Positions 1-13,365 of a stretch of DNA of 64,000 nucleotides are shown piece after piece (the stretch's first letter is position 1; every line of letters begins with the position of its first letter). Under the pieces are notes generated by a model. It was not told the origin of the DNA. It worked only from the letters and a program-made list of their open reading frames with translations, and did not search any database. The position numbers and the translations under genes were made by a program. Origin of the DNA: Archivesica marissinica (lineage: Eukaryota; Mollusca; Bivalvia; Venerida; Vesicomyidae); contig CM026391.1 in NCBI GenBank assembly GCA_014843695.1, positions 42,961,782 through 43,025,781 on the forward strand, given 5' to 3'.

Positions 1-3
1 CTA

Positions 4-91
4 GATACATAGTTCTACTAGGACACACATACCCTTGATACATAGTTCTATTAGGACACACACACCCTTGATACATACTATGTCGCTACTA
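4..91 (+). repeat. A-A-B unit: 33-bp module A duplicated before B
   Basis: A at 4-36, a second A at 37-69 and B at 70-91. This is the commonest departure from A-B alternation and recurs throughout the array. It is what would result from losing one 22-bp B, for example by recombination or slippage between adjacent gatacata words. The second A often starts gagacata instead of gatacata and usually carries cacacaccc rather than cacataccc, so many A-A-B units probably descend from a few founding events. Confidence 0.9.
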
Positions 92-685
92 GATACATAG
101 TTCTACTAGGACACACATACCCTTGATACATAGTTCTACTAGAACGCACATACCCTTGATATATAAGATGTCGCTACTAGCTACATATTTCTACTAGGAC
201 ACACATACCCTTGATACATAATATGTCGCTACTAGATACATAGTTATACTAGGACACATATACCCATGATACATAATATGTCGCTACTAGATACATTGTT
301 ATACTAGGACGCACACACCCTTGAGACATAGTTCTACTAGGACACACACACACCCTTGAGACATAAGATGTCGCTATTAGATACATCGGTCTACTATGAC
401 ACACATACCCTTGAGACATAAGATTTCGCTACTAGATACATAGATATACTAGGACACACACACCCTTGATACATAAGGTGTCGCAACTAGATACATAGGT
501 CTACTATGACACACATACCCTTGATACATAAGATGTCGCTACTAGATACATATATATACTAGGACACACACCCTTGATACATAAGATGTCGCAACTAGAT
601 ACATAGGTCTACTATGACACACATACAATTGATACATAAGATGTCGCTACTAGATACATAGATATACTAGGACACACACACCCTT

Positions 686-720
686 GATACGTAATATGTC
701 GCTAGGACACACACACCCTT
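686..720 (+). repeat. 35-bp deleted unit
   Basis: The unit reads gatacgtaatatgtcg then ctaggacac, so 20 bp between the cta of module B and the cta of the following module A are missing. The deletion ends lie in the short direct repeat cta(g). The same unit recurs at 1878-1912, in the next copy of the higher-order repeat, so it arose before that duplication. Confidence 0.85.
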
Positions 721-1245
721 GATACGTAAGATGTCGCAACTAGATACATAGATCTACTAGTACATACATACCATTGATGCATAAGATGTCGCTACTAGAT
801 ACATAGATATACTAGGACACACACACCCTTGATACATAAGATGTCGCTACTACATACATATATATACTAAGACACACACACCCTTGATACATAATATGAC
901 GCAACTAGATACATAGTTCTACTAGGACGCACATACCCTTGATACATAAGATGTCGCTACTAGATATATAGTTCTACTAGGACACACATACCCTTGATAC
1001 AAAATATGTCGCTACTAGATACATAGTTCTACTAGGACACACACACCCTTGAGACATAGTTCTACTAGGACACACACACCCTTGATACATAAGATGTTGC
1101 TACTAGATACATATTTCTACTAGGACACACACACACTTGATACATAATATGTCGCTACTAGATACATAGTTCTACTAGGAAACACACACCCTTAAGACAT
1201 AGTTCTACTGGGACACACACACCCTTGATACATAATATGTCGCTA

Positions 1246-3163
1246 CTAGATACATAGTTCTACTAGGACACACATACCCTTGATACATAGTTCTATTAGG
1301 ACACACACACCCTTGATACATACTATGTCGCTACTAGATACATAGTTCTACTAGGACACACATACCCTTGATACATAGTTCTACTAGAACGCACATACCC
1401 TTGATATATAAGATGTCGCTACTAGCTACATATTTCTACTAGGACACACATACCCTTGATACATAATATGTCGCTACTAGATACATAGTTATACTAGGAC
1501 ACATATACCCATGATACATAATATGTCGCTACTAGATACATTGTTCTACTAGGACGCACACACCCTTGAGACATAGTTCTACTAGGACACACACACACCC
1601 TTGAGACATAAGATGTCGCTATTAGATACATCGGTCTACTATGACACACATACCCTTGAGACATAAGATTTCGCTACTAGATACATAGATATACTAGGAC
1701 ACACACACCCTTGATACATAAGGTGTCGCAACTAGATACATAGGTCTACTATGACACACATACCCTTGATACATAAGATGTCGCTACTAGATACATATAT
1801 ATATACTAGGACACACACCCTTGATACATAAGATGTCGCAACTAGATACATAGATATACTAGGACACACACACCCTTGATACGTAAGATGTCGCTAGGAC
1901 ACACACACCCTTGATACGTAAGATGTCGCAACTAGATACATAGTTCTACTAGTACATACATACCATTGATGCATAAGATGTCGCTACTAGATACATAGAT
2001 ATACTAGGACACACACACCCTTGATACATAAGATGTCGCTACTACATACATATATATACTAGGACACACACTCCCTTGATACATAATCTGACGCTACTAG
2101 ATACATAGTTCTACTAGGACGCACATACCCTTGATACATAAGATGTCGCTATTAGATATATATAGTTCTACTAGGACACACATACCCTTGATACAAAATA
2201 TGTCGCTACTAGATACATAGTTCTACTAGGACACACACACCCTTGAGACATAGTTCTACTAGGACACACACACCCTTGATACATAAGATGTCGCTACTAG
2301 ATACATAGTTCTATTAGGACACACATACCCTTGATACATAATATTTCACTACTAGATACATAGTTCTACTAGGACACACACACCCTTGATGCATAAGATG
2401 TCGCTACTAGATACATAGTTCTACTAGGAAACACATACCCTTTATACATAGTTCTACTAGGACACACACCCTTGATACATAGGATATCACTACATGATAC
2501 ATAGGTCTACTAGGACACACATACCCTTGATACATAAGATTTCACTACTAGATACATAGGTCTACTAGGAAACACATACCCTTGATACATAAGATGTCGC
2601 TACTAGACACATAGGTCTACTAGGACGCACATACCCTTGATACATAAGATGTCGCTACTAGATACATAGTTCTACTAGGACACACATACACATGATACAT
2701 AATATGTCGCTACTAGATACATAGTTCTACTAGGACACACACACCCTTGATACATAAGATGTCGCTACTAGATACTTAGATATACTAGGACACACATACC
2801 CTTGATACATAATATGTCGCTACTAGATACATAGTTCTACTAGGACACACACACCCTTGAGACATAGTTCTACTAGGACACAAACACCCTTGATACATAA
2901 GATGTCGCTACTAGATACATAGTTCTACTAGGACGCACATACCCTTGATACATAAGATGTCGCTACTAGATATATAGTTCTACTAGGACACACACACCCT
3001 TGATACATAAGATGTTGCTACTAGATACATAGTTCTACTAGGACACACACACACTTGATACATAATATGTCGCTACTAGATACATAGTTCTACTAGGACA
3101 CACACACCCTTAAGACATAGTTCTACTGGGACACACACACCCTTGATACATAATATGTCGCTA
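1246..3163. repeat. HOR-A copy 2 (about 1,918 bp, with extra units)
   Basis: It starts with the same variant order as position 1 and ends after the ctactgggac marker at 3123, which is 1,918 bp after its partner at 1205. It lacks one 55-bp unit that copy 1 has near 600. It holds additional units between about 2290 and 2930 that copy 1 does not have, so it was enlarged by a later local duplication or insertion of array sequence. Confidence 0.8.
1878..1912 (+). repeat. 35-bp deleted unit, second copy
   Basis: It has the same 20-bp internal deletion as the unit at 686-720 and the same flanking gatacgta variants. It differs by aagatgt instead of aatatgt. It marks the homology between the first two HOR-A copies. 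Confidence 0.84.
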
Positions 3164-4308
3164 CTAGATACATAGTTCTACTAGGACACACATACCCTTG
3201 ATACATAGTTCTATTAGGACACACACACCCTTGATACATAATATGTCGCTACTAGATACATAGTTCTACTAGGACACACATACCCTTGATACATAGTTCT
3301 ACTAGGACGCACATACCCTTGATATATAAGATGTCGCTACTAGCTACATAGTTCTACTAGGACACACATACCCTTGATACATAATATGTCGCTACTAGAT
3401 ACATAGTTATACTAGGACACATATACCCATGATACATAATATGTCGCTACTAGATACATAGTTCTACTAGGACACACACACCCTTGAGACATAGTTCTAC
3501 TAGGACACACACACCCTTGATACATAAGATGTCGCTACTAGATACATAGTTCTACTAGGACACACACTTGTACATAAGATGTCTATAGATACATAGTCTA
3601 TAGGACACACACACCCTTGATACATAAGATGTCGCTACTAGATAGATAGTTCTACTAGGACACACATACTCTTGATACATAGTTCTACTAGGACACACAC
3701 ACCCTTGATACGTAAGATGTTGCTACTCGCTACTAGATACATAGTTCTACTAGGACACACACACCCTTGATACATAATATGTCGCTACTAGATACATAGT
3801 TCTACTAGGACACACACACACACCCTTGAGACATAGTTCTACTAGGACACACACACCCTTGATACATAATATGTCGCTACTAGATACATAGTTCTACTAG
3901 GACACACATACCCTTGATACATAGTTCTGCTAGGACACACATACCCTTGATACATAAGATGTCACTACTAGATACATAGGTCTACTAGGACACACATACC
4001 GTTGATACATAAGATGTCACTACTAGATACATAGGTCTACTATGATACACATACCCTTGATACATAATATGTCGCTACTAGATACATAGTTCTACTCGGA
4101 CACACACACCCTTGAGACATAGTTCTACTAGGACACACACACCCTTGATACATAATATGTCGCTACTAGATACATAGTTTTACTAGGACACACATACCCT
4201 TGATACATAGTTCTACTAGGACATACACACCCTTGATACATAATATGTCGCTACTAGATACATAGTTCTACTAGGACACACATACCCTTGATACATAATA
4301 TGTCGCTA
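3164..4308. repeat. HOR-A copy 3 (about 1,145 bp)
   Basis: It restarts the variant order with the ctattagg module A near 3211. The second half departs from copies 1 and 2 and instead contains the ctgctagg, taccgttgat and tagttttac markers, which recur 1,657 bp downstream. It includes the cluster of small deletions at 3566-3603. Confidence 0.72.
3566..3603. other. cluster of small deletions in one unit
   Basis: Within about 40 bp the sequence reads cacacttgtacataag, gtctatagatac and agtctatagg, where the array has ccc, gat, gctac and ttctac at those places. Such closely spaced 1-8 bp losses are absent from the neighbours on both sides. Uncorrected long-read or consensus error explains this better than mutation. 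Confidence 0.7.
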
Positions 4309-5400
4309 CTAGATACATAGTTCTACTAGGACACACATACCCTTGATACATAGTTCTATTAGGACACACACACCCTTGATACATACTATGTCGCTACTAG
4401 ATACATAGTTCTACTAGGACACACATACCCTTGATACATAGTTCTACTAGGACGCACATACCCTTGATATATACGATGTCGCTACTAGCTACATATTTCT
4501 ACTAGGACACACATAACCTTGATACATAATATGTCGCTACTAGATACATAGTTATACTAGGACACATAAACCCATGATACATAATATGTCGCTACTAGAT
4601 ACATAGTTCTACTAGGACGCACACACCCTTGAGACATAGTTCTACTAGGACACACACACCCTTGAGACATAAGATGTCGCTATTAGATACATAGTTCTAC
4701 TAGTACATACATACCCTTGATACATAAGATGTCGCTACTAGATACATAGATATACTAGGACACACACACCCTTGATACATAAGATGTCTCTACTACATAC
4801 ATATATATACTAGGACACACACACCCTTGATACATAATATGACGCTACTAGATACATAGGTCTACTAGGAAACACATACCCTTGATACATAAGATGTCGC
4901 TACTAGATACATAGTTTTACTAGGACACACATACACATGATACATAATATGTCGCTACTAGATAAATAGTTCTACTTGGACACACATACCCTTGATATAT
5001 AAGATGTCGCTATTAGATACATAGTTCTACTAGGACACACACCCTTGAGACATAAGATGTCACTATTAGATACATAGGTCTACTAGGACACACACACACC
5101 CTTGAGACATAAGATGTCGCTACTAGATACATAGGTCTACTAGGGCACACATACCCTTGAGACATAAGATTTCGCTACTAGATACATAGATATACTAGGA
5201 CACACACACCCTTGATACATAAGGTGTCGCAACTAGATACATATGTCTACTATGACACACATACCCTTGATACATAAGATGTCGCTACTAGATACATAGA
5301 TATACTAGACACACACTGACATAGTTCTACTAGACACACAACCCTTGATACATAAGATGTCGCTTAGATACATAGTCTACTAGGACACACATACCCTTGA
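4309..5400. repeat. HOR-A copy 4, diverging at its right end
   Basis: The ctattagg marker lies at 4356, exactly 47 bp after the copy start as in copy 1, followed by the same atactatg and gatata variants. From about 4690 the order follows the later part of copy 1 (ctagtacatacat, then ctacatacatatata). The right boundary is approximate because the region around 5300-5380 is degraded by small deletions. Confidence 0.68.
5307..5377. other. second cluster of small deletions
   Basis: It reads actagacacacactgacatag, then tagacacacaaccc, gtcgcttagatac and agtctactagg: at least five separate short losses in 70 bp. The kinds of loss (agtcta for agttcta, missing gg) resemble those at 3566-3603. An anomalous join, cccttgaactagttc, lies nearby at about 5484-5497. 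Confidence 0.7.
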
Positions 5401-5990
5401 TACATAGGTCTACTAGGACACACACACCCTTGATACATAATATGTCGCTACTAGATACATAGTTCTACTAGGACACACATACCCTTGAACTAGTTCTACT
5501 AGGACACACACACCCTTGATACATAATATGTCGCTACTAGATACATAGTTCTACTAGGACACACATACCCTTGATACATAGTTCTGCTAGGACACACATA
5601 CCCTTGATACATAAGATGTCGCTACTAGATACATAGGTCTACTAGGACACACATACCGTTGATACATAAGATGTCACTACTAGATACATAGGTCTACTAT
5701 GATACACATACCCTTGATACATAATATGTCGCTACTAGATACATAGTTCTACTAGGACACACACACCCTTGAGACATAGTTCTACTAGGACACACACACC
5801 CTTGATACATAATATGTCGCTACTAGATACATAGTTTTACTAGGACACACATACCCTTGATACATAGTTCTACTAGGACATACACACCCTTGATACATAA
5901 TATGTCGCTACTAGATACATAGTTCTACTAGGACACACATACCCTTGATACATAATATGTCGCTACTAGATACATAGTTCTACTAGGACA
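5400..5990. repeat. second copy of the 3.74-4.31 kb segment (offset 1,657 bp)
   Basis: Two markers give the same spacing: gttgatacat at 4001 and 5658, and tacatagtttt at 4171 and 5828. Units between them follow the same order (ctgctagg, ctatgatacac, A-A-B with gagacata). It is a segmental duplication within the array; the ends are approximate. Confidence 0.75.
5914..5968 (+). repeat. reference 55-bp monomer (module A + module B)
   Basis: This copy matches the consensus. Module A is 5914-5946 (33 bp) and module B is 5947-5968 (22 bp). Both start with gatacata. A carries ctactag after a 3-nt spacer (gtt); B carries ctacta, completed to ctactag by the next unit, after an 8-nt spacer (atatgtcg). 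The shared ends suggest that the unit arose from an internal duplication of a sequence of about 20 bp, which is an inference. A contains an alternating CA stretch followed by ccctt; B contains the only consensus CpG (gtcgc). Confidence 0.93.
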
Positions 5991-6011
5991 CACATACCCT
6001 TGATGCATAAT

Positions 6012-6515
6012 ATGTCGCTACTAGATACATAGTTATACTAGGACACACATACCCTTGATACATAATATGTCGCTACTAGATACATAGTTATACTAGAACA
6101 CACATACCCTTGATACATAATATGTCGCTACTAGATACATAGTTATACTAGGACACACATACCCTTGATACATAATATGTCGCTACTAGATACATAGCTA
6201 TACTAGGACACACATACACTGATACATAATATGTCGCTACTAGATACATAGTTATACTAGGACACACATACCCTTGATACATAATATGTCGCTACTAGAT
6301 ACATAGTTATACTAGGACACACATACCCTTGATACATAATATGTCGCTACTAGATACATAGTTATACTAGGACACACATACCCTTGATACATAATATGTC
6401 GCTACTCGATACATAGTTATACTAGGACACACATACCCTTGATACATAATATGTCGCTACTAGATATATAGTTATACTAGGACACACATACCCTTGATAC
6501 ATAATATGTCGCTAC
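6012..6515. repeat. homogenised run of nine agttatacta-type 55-mers
   Basis: The word agttatacta (agctatacta once) recurs at 6031, 6086, 6141, 6196, 6250, 6304, 6359, 6414 and 6469, a 55-bp rhythm with occasional 1-bp losses such as catacactgat near 6217. The units differ from each other at only a few positions and there is no A-A-B unit. This looks like a recent local amplification of a single unit type. Confidence 0.85.
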
Positions 6516-8180
6516 TAGATACATAGTTCTACTAGGACACACATACCCTTGATACATAGTTCTACTAGGACACACACACCCTTGAGACATAGTTCTACTA
6601 GGACACACACACCCTTGATACATAAGATGTCGCTACTAGATACATATTTCTACTAGGACACGCATACCCTTGATACATAAGATGTCACTACTAGATACAT
6701 AGTTCTACTAGTACATACACACCCTTGATACATAAGATGTCGCTACTAGATACATAGTTCTACTAGGACACACATACCCTTGATACATAGTTCTACTAGG
6801 ACACACACACACCCTTGATACATAAGATGTCGCTACTACAAATATAGGTCTACTATGAAACACACACCCTTGATACATAAGATGTCGCTACTAGATACAT
6901 AGGTCTACTAGTACACACATACCCTTGATACGTAAGATGTCGCTACTAGATACATAGTTCTACTAGGACACACACACCCTATATACATAAGATGTCGCTA
7001 CTAGATACATATTTCTACTAGGACACACACACCCTTGATACATAATATGTCGCTACTAGATACATAGTTCTACTAGAACACACACACCCTTGAGACATAG
7101 TTCTACTAGGACACACACACCCTTGATACATAATATGTCGCTTCTAGATACATAGTTCTACTAGGACACACATATCCTTGATACATAGTTCTACTAGGAC
7201 ACAAACACCCTTGATACATAATATGTCGCTACTAGATACATAGTTCTACTAGGACAAACATACTCTTGATACATAGTTCTGCTAGGACACACATACCCTT
7301 GATACATAATATGTCGCTACTAGATACATAGTTCTACTAGGACACACATACCATTGATACATAATATGTCGCTACTAGATACATAGTTATACTAGGACAC
7401 ACATACCCTTGATACATAGTTCTAATAGGACACACACACCCTTGATACATAATATGTCGCTACTAGATACATAGGTCTACTAGTACACACATACTCTTGA
7501 TACATAATATGTCGCTACTAGATACATAGTTATACTAGGACACACATACCCTTGATACATAGTTCTACTAGGATACATATACCCTTGATACATAATATGT
7601 CGCTACTAGATACATAGTTCTACTAGGACACACATACCCTTGATACATAATATGTCGCTACTAGATACATAGTTATACTAGGACACACATACCCTTGATA
7701 CATAATATGTCGCTACTAGATACATAGTTATACTAGGACACACATACCCTTGATACATAGTTCTACTAGGACACACATACCCTTGATACATAATATGTCG
7801 CTACTAGATACATAGTTATACTAGGACACACATACCCTTGATACATAATATGTCGCTACTAGATACATTGGTCTACTATGACAAACATACCCTTGATACA
7901 TAAGATGTCACTACTAGCTACATAGTTCTACTAGAACACACACACCCTTGAGACATAGTTCTACTAGGACACACACACCCTTGATACATAATATGTCGCT
8001 TCTAGATACATATTTCTACTAGGTCACACACACTCTTGATACATAATATGTCGCTACTAGATGCATAGTTCTACTAGGACACACACATCCTTGAGACATA
8101 GTTCTACTAGGACACACACACCCTTGATACATAATATGTCGCTACTAGATACATAGTTCTACTAGGACACACATACCCTT
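6516..8180. repeat. mixed monomers, no higher-order repeat recognised
   Basis: Alternating A-B and A-A-B units with scattered variants. It starts with the A-A-A-B unit. Its last part (from about 7990: tttctactaggtc, atgcatag, catccttgag) is the forerunner of the markers that define HOR-B. No gene or non-repeat sequence was seen. Confidence 0.8.
6518..6638 (+). repeat. A-A-A-B unit with three 33-bp modules
   Basis: Three module A copies (6518-6550, 6551-6583, 6584-6616) followed by B (6617-6638). The third A begins gagacata. This shows the 33-bp module can be iterated more than twice. I did not see the reciprocal B-B arrangement anywhere. Confidence 0.88.
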
Positions 8181-10634
8181 GATAGATAGTTCTACTAGGA
8201 CACACACACCCTTGATACATAATATGTCGCTACTAGATACATAGTTCTACTAGGACACACATACCCTTGATACATAGTTCTGCTAGGACACACATACCCT
8301 TGATACATAATATGTCGCTACTAGATACATAGTTCTACTAGGACACACATGCCCTTGATACATAATATGTCGCTACTAGATACATAGTTATACTAGGACA
8401 CACATACCCTTGATACATAATATGTCGCTACTAGATACATAGTTATACTAGGACACACATACCCTTGATACATAATATGTCGCTACTAGATACATATTTA
8501 TACTAGGACACACATACCCTTGATACATAGTTCTACCTGGACACACATACCCTTGATACATAAGATGTCGCTACTAGCTACATAGTTCTACTAGGACACA
8601 CATACCCTTGAGACATAATATGTCGCTACTAGATACATAGTTCTACTAGGACACACATACCCTTGATACATAAGATGTCTCTACTAGATACATAGTTCTA
8701 CTATGACACACATACCCTTGATACATAGGATGTCACTACTAGATACATAGGTCTACTATGACACACATACCCACTGATACATAAGATGTGGCTACTAGAT
8801 ACATAGTTCTACTATGACACACATACCCTTGATACATAAGATGTCACTACTAGATACATATGTCTACTATGACACACATACCCTTGATACATAAGATGTC
8901 GCTATTAGATACATAGTTCTACTAGGACACACATACCCTTGATACATAAGATGTCACTACTAGATACATAGGTCTACTATGATACACATACCCTTGATAC
9001 ATAAAATGTCACTACTAGATACATAGGTCTACTATGACACACATACCCTTGATACATAAGATGTCACTACTAGATACATAGTTATACTAGGACACACATA
9101 CCCTTGATACATAATATGTCGCTATTAGATACATAGGTCTACTAGGAAACACATACGCTTGATACATAGTTCTACTAGCACACACACACCATTGATACAT
9201 AAGATGTCACTACTAGATACATAGTTATACTAGGACACACATACCCTTGATACATAGTTCTACTAGTACACACATACCCTTGATACATAATATGTCGCTA
9301 CTTGATACATAGGTCTACTAGGACACATACACCCTTGAGACATAGTTCTACTAGGACACACACACCCTTGATACATAATATGTCGCTACTAGATACATAG
9401 TTCTACTAGGACACACATACCCTTGATACATAAGATGTCACTACTATATACATAGGTCTACTAGTACACAGATACCCTTGATACATAATATGTCGCTACT
9501 AGATACATAGGTCTACTATGACACACATACCCTTGATACATAATATGTCGCTACTAGATACATAGTTATACTAGGACACACATACCCTTGATACATAGTT
9601 CTACTAGTACAAACATACCCTTGATACATAATATGTCGCTACTTGATACATAGGTCTACTAGGACACACACACCCTTGAGACATAGTTCTACTAGGACAC
9701 ACACACCCTTGATACATAAGATGTCGCTACTAGATACATAGTTCTACTAGGACACACATACCCTTGATACATAAGATGTCACTAATATATACATAGGTCT
9801 ACTAGTACACAGACACCCTTGATACATAATATGTCGCTACTAGATACATAGGTCTACAAGGACACACACACCATTGAGACATAGTTCTACTAGGACACAC
9901 ACACCCTTGATACATAAGATGTCGCTACTAGATACATAGTTCTACTAGGACACACATACCCTTGATACATAAGATGTCACTACTAGATACATAGGTCTAC
10001 TAGTACACACATACCCTTGATACATAAGATGTCGCTACTAGATACATAGTTCTACTAGGACACACACACCCTTGATACATAAGATGTCGCTACTAGATAC
10101 ATATTTCTACTAGGACACACACACCCTTGATACATAATATGTCGCTACTAGATGCATAGTTCTACTAGGACACACACACGCTTGAGACATAGTTATACTA
10201 GGACACACACACCATTGATACATAAGATGTCACTACTAGATACATAGTTCTACTATGACACACATACCCTTGATACATAAGATGTCACTACTAGATACAT
10301 AGGTCTACTATGACACACATACCATTGATACATAAGATGTCTCTACTAGATACATAGTTCTACTATGACACACATACCCTTGATACATAAGATGTCACTA
10401 CTAGATACATAGGTCTACTATGACACACATACCCTTGATACATAAGATGTCGCTACTAAATACAAATTTCTACTAGGTCACACACACCCTTGATACATAA
10501 TATGTCGCTACTAGATGCATAGTTCTACTAGGACACACACATCCTTGAGACATAGTTCTACTAGGACACACACACCCTTTATACATAATATGTCGCTACT
10601 AGATACATAGTTCTACTAGGACACACATACCCTT
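8181..10634. repeat. HOR-B copy 1 (2,454 bp)
   Basis: Taken from one gatagatagtt marker (8181) to the next (10635). A second, independent marker, atgcatag followed by catccttgag, gives the same spacing (8061 to 10515). The internal order is: several agttatacta units, ctacctgg, agctacatag, a run of ataggtctactatg units, then units with ctagcacac and cagataccc. Confidence 0.87.
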
Positions 10635-13365
10635 GATAGATAGTTCTACTAGGACACACACACCCTTGATACATAATATGTCGCTACTAGATACATAGTT
10701 CTACTAGGACACACATACCCTTGATACATAGTTCTGCTAGGACACACATACCCTTGATACATAATATGTCGCTACTAGATACATAGTTCTACTAGGACAC
10801 ACATGCCCTTGATACATAATATGTCGCTACTAGATACATAGTTATACTAGGACACACATACCCTTGATACATAATATGTCGCTACTAGATACATAGTTAT
10901 ACTAGGACACACATACCCTTGATACATAATATGTCGCTACTAGATACATATTTATACTAGGACACACATACCCTTGATACATAGTTCTACCTGGACACAC
11001 ATACCCTTGATACATAAGATGTCGCTACTAGCTACATAGTTCTACTAGGACACACATACCCTTGAGACATAATATGTCGCTACTAGATACATAGTTCTAC
11101 TAGGACACACATACCCTTGATACATAAGATGTCTCTACTAGATACATAGTTCTACTATGACACACATACCCTTGATACATAGGATGTCACTACTAGATAC
11201 ATAGGTCTACTATGACACACATACCCACTGATACATAAGATGTCGCTACTAGATACATAGTTCTACTATGACACACATACCCTTGATACATAAGATGTCA
11301 CTACTAGATACATATGTCTACTATGACACACATACCCTTGATACATAAGATGTCGCTATTAGATACATAGTTCTACTAGGACACACATACCCTTGATACA
11401 TAAGATGTCACTACTAGATACATAGGTCTACTATGATACACATACCCTTGATACATAAAATGTCACTACTAGATACATAGGTCTACTATGACACACATAC
11501 CCTTGATACATAAGATGTCACTACTAGATACATAGTTATACTAGGACACACATACCCTTGATACATAATATGTCGCTATTAGATACATAGGTCTACTAGG
11601 ACACACATACGCTTGATACATAGTTCTACTAGCACACACACACCCTTGATACATAAGATGTCACTACTAGATACATAGTTATACTAGGACACACATACCC
11701 TTGATACATAGATCTACTAGTACACACATACCCTTGATACATAATATGTCGCTACTTGATACATAGGTCTACTAGGACACATACACCCTTGAGACATAGT
11801 TCTACTAGGACACACACACCCTTGATACATAATATGTCGCTACTAGATACATAGTTCTACTAGGACACACATACCCTTGATACATAAGATGTCACTACTA
11901 TATACATAGGTCTACTAGTACACAGATACCCTTGATACATAATATGTCGCTACTAGATACATAGGTCTACTATGACACACATACCCTTGATACATAATAT
12001 GTCGTTACTAGATACATAGTTATACTAGGACACACATACCCTTGATACATAATATGTCGCTATTAGATACATAGGTCTACTAGGACACACAAACGCTTGA
12101 TACATAGTTCTACTAGCACACACACACACCCTTGATACATAAGATGTCACTACTAGATACATAGTTCTATTAGGACACGCATACCCTTGATATATAAGAT
12201 GTCGCTATTAGATACATAGGTCTACTATGACACACACACCCTTGATACATAATATGTCGCTACTAGATACATAGATATACTAGGACACACACACCCTTGA
12301 GACATAAGATGTCGCTACTAGATACATAGGTCTACTATGACACACATACCCTTGATACATAATATGTCGCTACTTGATACATAGGTCTACTAGGACACAC
12401 ACACCCTTGAGACATAGTTCTACTAGGACACACACACCCTTGATACATAAGATGTCGCTACTAGATACATAGTTCTACTAGGACACACATACCCTTGATA
12501 CATAAGATGTCACTACTATATACATAGGTCTACTAGTACACAGACACCCTTGATACATAATATGTCGCTACTAGATACATAGGTCTACAAGGACACACAC
12601 ACCATTGAGACATAGTTCTACTAGGACACACACACCCTTGATACATAAGATGTCGCTACTAGATACATAGTTCTACTAGGACACACATACCCTTGATACA
12701 TAAGATGTCACTACTAGATACATAGGTCTACTAGTACACACATACCCTTGATACATAAGATGTCGCTACTAGATACATAGTTCTACTAGGACACACACAC
12801 CCTTGATACATAAGATGTCGCTACTAGATACATATTTCTACTAGGACACACACACCCTTGATACATAATATGTCGCTACTAGATGCATAGTTCTACTAGG
12901 ACACACACACCCTTGAGACATAGTTATACTAGGACACACACACCATTGATACATAAGATGTCACTACTAGATACATAGGTCTACTATGACACACATACCC
13001 TTGATACATAAGATGTCACTACTAGATACATAGGTCTACTATGACACACATACCATTGATACATAAGATGTCTCTACTAGATACATAGTTCTACTATGAC
13101 ACACATACCCTTGATACATAAGATGTCACTACTAGATACATAGGTCTACTATGACACACATACCCTTGATACATAAGATGTCGCTACTAAATACATATTT
13201 CTACTAGGACACACACACCCTTGATACATAATATGTCGCTACTAGATGCATAGTTCTACTAGGACACACACATCCTTGAGACATAGTTCTACTAGGACAC
13301 ACACACCCTTTATACATAATATGTCGCTACTAGATACATAGTTCTACTAGGACACACATACCCTT
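10635..13365. repeat. HOR-B copy 2 (2,731 bp)
   Basis: Both markers give 2,731 bp (10635 to 13366 and 10515 to 13246). The order matches copy 1 unit by unit over long stretches. It is 277 bp longer, apparently because of extra units in the 12.0-12.4 kb part (gtcgttac, a second acgcttgat set, gatatactagg units). Confidence 0.86.

Larger units (their letters stand above)
1..1245. repeat. HOR-A copy 1 (1,245 bp, left edge cut by the window)
   Basis: The order of variants at the start (A, A with ctattagg, B with atactatg, A, A with ctagaacgc, B with gatatataag, then agctacatattt) reappears from 1246. Further markers in this copy are the 35-bp unit at 686, cttaagacatag near 1192 and ctactgggac at 1205. 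The true left boundary is not visible because the window starts here. Confidence 0.85.

Noticed and set aside
3721..3740. tgctactcgctactag as a possible new unit boundary
   Set aside because: It is a short local duplication of gctact, seen once, and the normal unit continues on both sides.
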